This document shows positions 9,875-16,202 of a DNA stretch of 64,000 bases, piece by piece. Location of the stretch: contig CANLCX010000003.1 of assembly GCA_947489315.1 (NCBI GenBank), positions 186,001 through 250,000 on the forward strand. Direction: 5' to 3'. The notes below the pieces were generated by a model. The model saw only the letters and a list, made by a program, of their open reading frames with translations. It was not told the DNA's origin and did not search any database. The position numbers were made by a program, and so were the translations under genes. This stretch comes from an uncultured Sphingomonadaceae bacterium. Lineage in GTDB: Bacteria > Pseudomonadota > Alphaproteobacteria > Sphingomonadales > Sphingomonadaceae. Within the stretch, counting starts at the first letter, position 1; each line of letters begins with the position of its first letter.

Positions 9875-10411
9875 TTAGCCCTCTTTCTTAGCAGCCGGCT
9901 TTTTAGCGGCTGGTTTTTTTGCTGGAGCTTTTTTCGCTGCAGCTGGTTTTGCTTCTGTTTTAGCAGCGGCCTTCTTTGGCGCTGGCTTTTCAGCAGCGGC
10001 TTTCTTTGCCGGTGCAGCCTTTTTGGCTGGCGCTGCTTTTTTCGCAGCAGCTGGCTTGTCTTCAGCAGCTTTGGCAGCTTCTTTTTTAGGAGCCGCTTTC
10101 TTAGGTGCTTTCTCAGAGCCAATCGCGCTGATTTTCAGCACGGTATGCTGCTGGCGATGGCCGTTCTTACGACGGTAATTATGCCGACGGCGTTTCTTGA
10201 AGATAATGACCTTCTCGCCTTTTTCCTGCGCAACAATTTCAGCCGCTACGGTCAAGCCTTTGAGGTCTTTCATCTCGCCGCCGTCGCCGGCCAGCAAAAC
10301 ATCATCAAGGGTTACCGAATCACCAGCTTCACCAGCTAGTTTTTCGACTGCGATTATATCTCCTGCGGCAACACGATACTGCTTACCGCCGGTGCGCACT
10401 ATTGCGAACAT
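9875..10411 (-). CDS. rplU: 50S ribosomal protein L21 with long Ala/Lys/Pro-rich C-terminal tail
   Basis: Large-subunit protein binding 23S rRNA. The start is the ATG at 10411 ([14 protein letters not shown]); an in-frame upstream codon at 10450 would add 13 unrelated residues. Residues 1-100 are the normal L21 core, with [16 protein letters not shown] as the rRNA-binding signature. Residues 101-178 are a low-complexity tail made of repeats such as KKAAPAK, nearly doubling the usual ~100-aa length. Such tails occur in alphaproteobacterial L21 to varying extent; the function is unknown, but the charge suggests RNA contact. First gene of the operon with rpmA. Confidence 0.97.
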   Translation of the reverse strand: MFAIVRTGGKQYRVAAGDIIAVEKLAGEAGDSVTLDDVLLAGDGGEMKDLKGLTVAAEIVAQEKGEKVIIFKKRRRHNYRRKNGHRQQHTVLKISAIGSEKAPKKAAPKKEAAKAAEDKPAAAKKAAPAKKAAPAKKAAAEKPAPKKAAAKTEAKPAAAKKAPAKKPAAKKPAAKKEG

Positions 10412-10641
10412 GGCATTTTTCCGTTTCAATCTTGTGGTTCCAGCGCGCAAGCAAGGAAACGCGAGTCTCTCGGCTCACGCTGGAAAGAGTGCGCAGCTAC
10501 TAGATGGGCATGGCTGTGTCAACCAGTCTTGGCCGATTTTCTGGCCAAATTTCTGTGTCCCCGCTGTGTCGGCATGACAGCCGGGCACGCGGAATGCAAA
10601 GACCATTGCAGCAACAATCGCTGCGGCCTAAAGATGTTCCT

Positions 10642-11160
10642 ATGAAATTGACCATTTTTTTCGTTCCCATCCTTGGCCTGTCTTTGTCCGCTTGTGCGAT
10701 GCAATCGGGTGATTTTCCGTCTCTTTCCAAGCGCGCATATGAGGATGTCCCTGCGATAGATGACACAGCGGCCCCGCCGCCGGCGCAAATAGAAGCGCTG
10801 CCTGCTGCGCTAAAAAAAGCCGTGGATGCCGCCGTTCGGCAAAGCAATACTGCGCATCAGGCTTTCTTGGCTGGCCTGCCCAAAGTGAAGCAAAGCGTCT
10901 CGGCAGCGCGCGGCGCGGCACCATCAAGCGAATCATGGGTGGTGGCGCAAGTAGAGCTTTCATCGCTTGAAATGGATCGCAGCCCATCCGTATCAGCACT
11001 GGCGGATATCGATTCGCTATATCTGCAACGCCTCGATCAAGAATTTACCGGAGAACAAAAAGGCGCAGCAGCGCTAATCGCAAAGTCCCGCCAGAAAATT
11101 GAAGCGCAGGTTTCCATGCAACAGAGCGAGATCGCGCAGCTGAAAGCGGGTATCCGCTAA
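10642..11160 (+). CDS. Putative lipoprotein, unknown function
   Basis: 172 aa from the ATG at 10642 (MKLTIFFVPILGLSLSACAM): a type II signal peptide with lipobox LSAC, so the Cys at 18 should be lipidated by Lgt/LspA/Lnt. The frame extends upstream to 10504, but that part has no signal sequence and the lipobox fixes the start. The mature part is Ala/Gln-rich and predicted helical (SLEMDRSPSVSALADIDSLYLQ...QKIEAQVSMQQSEIAQLKAG), probably a coiled coil in the periplasm. No domain recognised. Divergent from rplU, convergent with the gamma-carbonic-anhydrase gene. Confidence 0.8.
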   Translation: MKLTIFFVPILGLSLSACAMQSGDFPSLSKRAYEDVPAIDDTAAPPPAQIEALPAALKKAVDAAVRQSNTAHQAFLAGLPKVKQSVSAARGAAPSSESWVVAQVELSSLEMDRSPSVSALADIDSLYLQRLDQEFTGEQKGAAALIAKSRQKIEAQVSMQQSEIAQLKAGIR

Positions 11161-11183
11161 ATTTAGACGCCAAATTAAACTGT

Positions 11184-11738
11184 TTATTGAGCGGCCGCGA
11201 TTGCGGCTTTATGGGCTTTGGCATTCTCGACATAATGGGCAACACCCATCCGCATCCCGGCAATGGCTGGCTCGGTCAGATCGCGCATATATTTCGCTGG
11301 TGATCCCGCCCATAATTGCCCGGTCGGGATTCTTTTATTGGGCGTCAATGTCGCGCCAGCAGCCAACATCGCATCCCCTTCGATGACGCAGCCATCCATG
11401 ACGGTAGTGCTAAGGCCAACAAAGGCGCGATCTTCCAATGTGGCGCCGTGCAACATGACCATATGACCAACGAGCACATCGTCTCCAATGATTGTGGGAT
11501 GGCCATTAGGCGTAACCGGGGTTGCGCTATCACAGTGGATGGTAGTGCCATCTTGAATATTGCTGCGCGCGCCAATTTTGATGAAATTCACATCGGCCCG
11601 AATCACACAATTATACCAGATACTTGCCTCTGGGCCGATTTCGACATCTCCGATAATCTTGCAACCGGGCGCAATAAACGCCGATTCATGAATCTTCGGC
11701 GTTTTGCCATTGAACGGCAGGATAAGCGGATCAGTCAT
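11184..11738 (-). CDS. Gamma-carbonic anhydrase family protein (left-handed beta-helix)
   Basis: 184 aa, hexapeptide-repeat left-handed beta-helix trimer of the gamma-CA/PaaY/YrdA group. The three zinc ligands of the family are present: His68 (TTIHCDS), His92 and His97 (VLVGHMVMLHGA), plus the conserved Arg48/Asp in VIRADV. It may be a carbonic anhydrase or a thioesterase/chaperone relative; the sequence alone does not decide. It overlaps the upstream acetyltransferase by 4 bp (ATGA), so the two are translationally coupled. Its first 26 codons exist in a second, diverged copy at 12339-12416. Confidence 0.93.
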   Translation of the reverse strand: MTDPLILPFNGKTPKIHESAFIAPGCKIIGDVEIGPEASIWYNCVIRADVNFIKIGARSNIQDGTTIHCDSATPVTPNGHPTIIGDDVLVGHMVMLHGATLEDRAFVGLSTTVMDGCVIEGDAMLAAGATLTPNKRIPTGQLWAGSPAKYMRDLTEPAIAGMRMGVAHYVENAKAHKAAIAAAQ

Positions 11739-12292
11739 GTATCGGGTTTCCAGTCTTTGGCTTCGATTCGGTAAACAATAGTTGGATTCAATTCTTCCCC
11801 ATAATTAGGGTCGTGAAAGTCCAGCTCTGGACGATGGGTCATACCAAGCCGTTTCATCAACCCCCATGAAGGTTCATTGCCGGGAACGGTGAGCGCTACG
11901 ACAAAGGGGGCTTCATGGCGGGTAAAAGCAGCATCCATTGCTGCTGTTGCTGCTTCTTTCGCGTAACCCTGTCCCCATACATCCTCGCGCAGACGCCAAC
12001 CTATTTCAAACGCGCCGGTTAATTTGGGCTGCGGTGCGTTGACGCGTTTCAGTCCGCAGAAACCCAGCAAGGCGTCATCGGATTTGCGTTCTACAATCCA
12101 GAAGGTGTGGCCGAAGTCGCGATCATAGCCCCGGATTCGCTCAACGGCCGCAAGAAATTTCTCGCGCGTCTGTACCCCGCCGAGCCACCGTGTGACTTTG
12201 GGCGTGTTGAGATATGTCATGAATGGATCAATATCTTCATCACGCCAATTGCGCAGCCGCAGACGTTCGGTTTCCAATATGATATCATCCAT
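11735..12292 (-). CDS. GNAT-family N-acetyltransferase (copy 1 of a duplicated pair)
   Basis: RimJ/RimL-type acetyltransferase, 185 aa from the ATG at 12292 (MDDIILETERLRLRNWRDED). Acetyl-CoA motif region: FEIGWRLREDVWGQGYAKEA; later NEPSWGLMKRLGMTHRPELDFHDP. An in-frame codon at 12352 would extend it into the hemB-like remnant and is not the natural start: ATGGATGA overlaps the remnant stop exactly as copy 2 overlaps the real hemB stop. Coupled at its 3' end to the gamma-carbonic-anhydrase gene. Acceptor unknown. Confidence 0.88.
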   Translation of the reverse strand: MDDIILETERLRLRNWRDEDIDPFMTYLNTPKVTRWLGGVQTREKFLAAVERIRGYDRDFGHTFWIVERKSDDALLGFCGLKRVNAPQPKLTGAFEIGWRLREDVWGQGYAKEAATAAMDAAFTRHEAPFVVALTVPGNEPSWGLMKRLGMTHRPELDFHDPNYGEELNPTIVYRIEAKDWKPDT

Positions 12293-12416
12293 GGAGAAGC
12301 CGAGCCGCATTCGCGGCGGAATAGGTGAGAATGCCGGAACAGCCCGGCGCAATAAATGCCGATTCCTGGATTTTCGGTGTTTTGCCGTTGAATTGTAAGA
12401 TGAGCGAGTCAGTCAT
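12285..12416 (-). pseudogene. Chimeric remnant: gamma-CA codons 1-26 fused to the last codons of hemB (tandem-duplication scar)
   Basis: Reading leftward from the ATG at 12416 gives a 43-codon frame. Its first 26 codons match the start of the gamma-carbonic-anhydrase gene at 11738 (MTDSLILQFNGKTPKI here, MTDPLILPFNGKTPKI there). From a shared Gly-Cys it continues as the C terminus of HemB (GILTYSAANAARLLHG here, GILTYFAADAARLLHG in hemB) and ends at the equivalent stop. By my count about 58 of 72 bases match in the gamma-CA part and about 51 of 60 in the hemB part, with the last 24 bases identical. This is what an unequal tandem duplication running from inside gamma-CA to inside hemB would leave. 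The frame is still open, so expression of the small peptide is possible but unproven. Confidence 0.88.
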
Positions 12417-12957
12417 TTGGATTTTCTCTTACATAAGTGACATGGCGCACCAAATCGCTTTTCGGATCAACTTTCGGATGGTCGAAATCAAGTTCTGGTA
12501 AATGTTGCATGTTCAAGCGTTCCATCACCGCTCTACTGCGATGATTATGCTCACTGGTAATTGCCCAGATTTGCTCGTCCGGGAAAGTATCAGCCGCCCA
12601 TTTGCAGCATTTCTGTGATGCTTCTGTTACATAGCCTTTGCCCCATTGTGCAAAGGCCATTCGCCACCCGATTTCCAGTTTGTCCGATGCCGGCGTATCT
12701 TCACCACCTCTTATGATGCCACACCATCCGATCAACTCTTGGTTTGCTTTTGTTTCCAAAGCCCAAAAGCAATGACCATGCTCGTCCTGATAAACTTGCT
12801 GCCAGGCGATGAGATCGGCGACTTGCTGACGTGTCATAATCGGCCCAAGTGTTTTTCTTACTCTGGGGTCGCTGTTAATTGCATGAAAGATATCGAGATC
12901 ATTTTCCCGCCATGCCCGCATGACCAAACGGTCTGTTTCCAGCCTGAATTCATCCAT
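12409..12957 (-). CDS. GNAT-family N-acetyltransferase (copy 2 of a duplicated pair)
   Basis: RimJ/RimL-type acetyltransferase, 182 aa from the ATG at 12957 (MDEFRLETDRLVMRAW), which overlaps the hemB stop (ATGGATGA). Motif A region: LEIGWRMAFAQWGKGYVTEA; ends HLPELDFDHPKVDP like copy 1. The two copies share the start context, overall length and the PELDF ending but agree at only about a third of residues by eye, while their flanks agree at over 80% of bases. It overlaps the start of the chimeric remnant by 8 bp, just as copy 1 overlaps the intact gamma-CA gene. Confidence 0.88.
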   Translation of the reverse strand: MDEFRLETDRLVMRAWRENDLDIFHAINSDPRVRKTLGPIMTRQQVADLIAWQQVYQDEHGHCFWALETKANQELIGWCGIIRGGEDTPASDKLEIGWRMAFAQWGKGYVTEASQKCCKWAADTFPDEQIWAITSEHNHRSRAVMERLNMQHLPELDFDHPKVDPKSDLVRHVTYVRENPND

Positions 12958-13957
12958 GGAGAAGCCGAGCCGCATCAGCAGCGAAATAGGTTAGGATGCC
13001 TGAGCAACCCGCGCGTTTGAAAGCGATCAGTTTTTCCATCATTAACGCATCGCGATCGCCAATACCGGCGGCTGCACCAGCAGCGACCAGCGCATATTCG
13101 CCCGAAACCTGATAAGCAAAGACCGGCACGTTAAACTCGCTTTTGGCACGATAGATAATGTCGAGATAGGCCAAGCCAGGCTTAACCATCACGCTGTCAG
13201 CCCCTTCAGCAATATCGAGAGCGATTTCGCGCATCGCCTCATCGCTATTGGCAGCGTCCATTTGATAGCTTTTCTTGTCGCCTTTCAACGTTCCTCTGGA
13301 ACCCACCGCATCGCGAAACGGCCCATAAAAGGCGCTGGCATATTTGGCGGCATAGGCCATGATCTGGACGTTATGATGGTGCGCCAACTCCAGCGTGTCA
13401 CGAATAGCGCCGACGCGACCATCCATCATGTCGGAAGGCGCTATGATATCCGCGCCAGCATTGGCCTGGTTGAGCGCTTGCTTCGTCAGTATGTCGAGCG
13501 TCCGATCATTCTCGACATAGCCTTTGGCGTCGATCAGCCCGTCCTGCCCGTGGGTTGTATAGGGGTCGAGTGCGACATCGGTGAGCACACCAATATCATC
13601 GCCCAGCGCATCTTTTATCGCCTTGGTGGCTCGGCACATCAAGTTGTCAATGTTGAGTGCCTCTGCGCCATCATCGCTGCGTTTGTCGCTTGGCGTGTTA
13701 GGGAATAAAGCGATGCAGGGAATACCCAGATCGCGTGCCTCCTTTGCGCGTTCTACAATCAGATCCACCGACCAACGCGACACGCCGGGAAGCGAGGCAA
13801 TCGGTTCTTCAGCATTGGCCCCTTCGGAAATGAAGAGCGGCCAGATCAGGTCGGCAGGCGTCAGAATATTTTCCCGAACCATTGCTCTGCTCCATGCAGA
13901 AGCGCGGGTGCGGCGGAGACGGGTGCGGGGGAATGAGGATGTAATGGGTGTTTCCAT
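12950..13957 (-). CDS. hemB: Delta-aminolevulinic acid dehydratase (porphobilinogen synthase)
   Basis: Condenses two 5-aminolevulinate molecules to porphobilinogen in haem/tetrapyrrole synthesis. 335 aa. Schiff-base lysines are Lys205 (AYAAKYASAFYGPFRDA) and Lys259 (VMVKPGLAYLD). The metal-site region reads ALDPYTTHGQDG with no cysteines, the Mg-type rather than the Cys3-zinc type. The C terminus GCSGILTYFAADAARLLHG is the segment duplicated at 12285-12340. Its stop overlaps the GNAT copy 2 start, so acetyltransferase and gamma-CA are probably translated from the same message. Confidence 0.97.
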   Translation of the reverse strand: METPITSSFPRTRLRRTRASAWSRAMVRENILTPADLIWPLFISEGANAEEPIASLPGVSRWSVDLIVERAKEARDLGIPCIALFPNTPSDKRSDDGAEALNIDNLMCRATKAIKDALGDDIGVLTDVALDPYTTHGQDGLIDAKGYVENDRTLDILTKQALNQANAGADIIAPSDMMDGRVGAIRDTLELAHHHNVQIMAYAAKYASAFYGPFRDAVGSRGTLKGDKKSYQMDAANSDEAMREIALDIAEGADSVMVKPGLAYLDIIYRAKSEFNVPVFAYQVSGEYALVAAGAAAGIGDRDALMMEKLIAFKRAGCSGILTYFAADAARLLHG

Positions 13958-14072
13958 GAGGCAGCCTTAGCGGACCCTTCAAGGCTACTCAATATCCCAT
14001 AAGGGTTTTGGCTCTTGCAATATTGCTGCTTGTTGGGATTATAGGCATTATTTCAATCGCTAAGGATTAAAG

Positions 14073-14387
14073 ATGCTGCCACGCTCCTCCTATATTATCG
14101 CAGTTTTGACATTCCTGCTTGCTCTGACTGCCTGTGGCAGCGCGGATGACGAGAATAGCCTGACAGGCGCTTTTAACAAAAGCTTTGACGAGAGTTGGAG
14201 TACGGAATTTGTGGCCGGTTGCGTGACAGAATCTACAAAGGCAGGAGCGACCGAAGCCGACGCGACTCCGGTTTGTAATTGTCTGGCCAAGGAATTAGGC
14301 AAAAACTTGGATGGGATTAGCGAAAAAATGAACCCGCCTGAGGCAAAGCTGGATGCGGCGACCGAGATTTGCCTCGGCGACATTTGA
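14073..14387 (+). CDS. Small putative lipoprotein
   Basis: 104 aa with a type II signal peptide: hydrophobic IIAVLTFLLALTAC, lipobox LTAC, Cys21 the lipidation site. The mature part contains a Cys pattern GCVTES...CNCLAKEL...EICLGDI; the four cysteines in a small acidic domain suggest disulphides. ATG at 14073 preceded by TAAGGA. No homologue recognised. It ends 11 bp before the convergent end of the M23 peptidase gene. Confidence 0.75.
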   Translation: MLPRSSYIIAVLTFLLALTACGSADDENSLTGAFNKSFDESWSTEFVAGCVTESTKAGATEADATPVCNCLAKELGKNLDGISEKMNPPEAKLDAATEICLGDI

Positions 14388-14398
14388 GGCAGTTCGCC

Positions 14399-15967
14399 CT
14401 AGCTGATCGAGGCTTTACTCAACCGACTAATTTCCCGTTGCTTTTTCGGACCACTGGAAGCGCTCTTCAGCGTTCCGAGAGCAGCGCCTGGCGTCACTTG
14501 TTTGAGACGTTGCAACTCACTCTTGAACCGTCTCAGTTCTTTACCACTCAGTTCGGAGCGTTCAACGAATTTTACCGAATTGGGGTTGATCGTCCGGCCA
14601 TTGCGATAAAGTTCATAATGAAGATGGGGGCCGGTCGACATGCCGGTCGAGCCGATATAGCCGATAATCTGCCCCTTGCGCACGCTGCGGCCGTTCCCCA
14701 CGGCAATGCGGCTCATATGAGCATAACCAGAAGCTAGGCCGCGGCTATGCTTAATTTTTACAAACTTGCCATAGCCACCTTTTCGGCCAGCAAAAGTTAC
14801 CTTGCCATCTGTCACCGCGTAAATTGGGGCGCCATAGCCACCACCGAAATCAAGGCCGCTATGCATGCGTTTATAGCGCAATATCGGGTGACGCCGCATA
14901 CCATAGCCAGAAGTCTTGCGGCCCCGGGTTGGCCGAACCAGCTCGCCACGCGATTGTCCGACGCCAGAAGCTTCAAACCAGTTTGTGCGCCCGCCGCTGT
15001 TCCATTTTACCATTTGCGCCTTTGCTTTGCCGTTGCGATCGATACCGGCATAGAGCAAATCGCCGACTTCAACTTCGCCAGTTTCAGCGCGGCGATAGCC
15101 GAGGATGATATCAAATTCGTCGGTTGATCGGATATCGCGCGACACAGACATTTTCTTGCCGATGACTTGTAGATATTTTTGGACCGCTTCGGTCGGCGCG
15201 CCAGCAGCGCGAGCGGAGCGATAAAGGCTGGATCCCACGACGCCTCTGATCCGCAAGGGCGTATTGTCGACAATAATAGGTTTGCGGTTGAGTTTTAATT
15301 GGTCACCGTCGCGTAGAATTTCGAGGTTTAAATCAAAGCGTGCTCGGAAAGCCAGTTGATCCAGCGGACGCGGTTGATTTTTAGCAGGGCGCCGGCCCAG
15401 AATGACATCGATCTTTGTACCCGGTTTAATATCGCCCAATGATACCGCGCTGGCAACCATATCGGTCACATTACCTGCTTCTGCTTTGGCTACACCGGCA
15501 CGCTGCAACACCCGGCGTAGACTGTCGCCTCGACCCAAGGTCGCAACCAGTTCAATAGAAGGGCGTTCCGGGCTTTGTGCTAGCGGGCGCACGGCATCAG
15601 TGGCGGCCATCCGGATACCGGTATCGGATCCGTAAGCGAGCGGAGCAATCGTTTGCGATCGTGCCTGATCGGCACGAAAACCAGTTAGCGCTGCATTTTG
15701 GTGGCCATTTATGGGACCGAAGTCGGGCAAACAGGTAATTGCTGTACCACAAAGCAAAACCAATGTCGCGAGACCGCGAAGCCAGGTAAAGCTGCCAATG
15801 TCACGGCCGAGGTCCGGCACCCAGTCAATATCACTTAGCCGATCACGCCAATTATCTAAAATGCCGCTGACATTTTCGGACATGTCAAATGCGGGCGCAG
15901 ATGGGGCCGCCGCGATAGCCGCTGCTCCATTTCCCTGATCGGCAAGCATGTCGATACTCTTGAACAA
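14399..15967 (-). CDS. M23-family metallopeptidase (LytM/peptidoglycan endopeptidase), membrane anchored
   Basis: Cuts peptide cross-links in peptidoglycan in the periplasm, or activates amidases. I chose TTG at 15967 (MFKSIDMLADQ, 522 aa) because AAGGGG lies 5 bases upstream; TTG at 16024 and ATG at 15949 are alternatives. One transmembrane helix near residues 58-80 (LRGLATLVLLCGTAITCL), a middle LysM/OapA-like region with internal repeats of a beta unit, then the M23 domain: HPILRYKRMHSGLDFGGGYG with His and Asp zinc ligands and GPHLHYELYRNG with the HxH motif. All zinc ligands are present, so it should be active. The tail is rich in Lys and Ser. Divergent from the helicase gene. Confidence 0.92.
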   Translation of the reverse strand: MFKSIDMLADQGNGAAAIAAAPSAPAFDMSENVSGILDNWRDRLSDIDWVPDLGRDIGSFTWLRGLATLVLLCGTAITCLPDFGPINGHQNAALTGFRADQARSQTIAPLAYGSDTGIRMAATDAVRPLAQSPERPSIELVATLGRGDSLRRVLQRAGVAKAEAGNVTDMVASAVSLGDIKPGTKIDVILGRRPAKNQPRPLDQLAFRARFDLNLEILRDGDQLKLNRKPIIVDNTPLRIRGVVGSSLYRSARAAGAPTEAVQKYLQVIGKKMSVSRDIRSTDEFDIILGYRRAETGEVEVGDLLYAGIDRNGKAKAQMVKWNSGGRTNWFEASGVGQSRGELVRPTRGRKTSGYGMRRHPILRYKRMHSGLDFGGGYGAPIYAVTDGKVTFAGRKGGYGKFVKIKHSRGLASGYAHMSRIAVGNGRSVRKGQIIGYIGSTGMSTGPHLHYELYRNGRTINPNSVKFVERSELSGKELRRFKSELQRLKQVTPGAALGTLKSASSGPKKQREISRLSKASIS

Positions 15968-16202
15968 ATGCACCCCTTGGCGATGCTGTCTTTCTTTACG
16001 TAAAAAGACAAAATTCCATCGCAATATTGTTTCTATCTCTGTGAAGGAAGAGGGTTAATGTCAAATTAAGATCGGACATCGGCGGCAAGCTATGCGGTAA
16101 AACGTGTATAATCGCAGATATCTAGCTGAATCGAAGAGAATTGCAGTGATTCTTGGCTGAAACTGCTTGCCAGTTTGCTGCAGATGCGGTGAGGTGAAAC
16201 AA

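Noticed and set aside
9802-10339. Lys/Arg/Leu-rich and Phe/Ser/Cys-rich frames over rplU
   Set aside because: Both are alternative-frame readings of the repetitive alanine/lysine codons of the L21 tail.
12285-12416. Chimeric 43-codon frame as a genuine small protein gene
   Set aside because: Its two halves are explained fully by neighbouring genes; I list it as a duplication remnant because there is no evidence of its own function.
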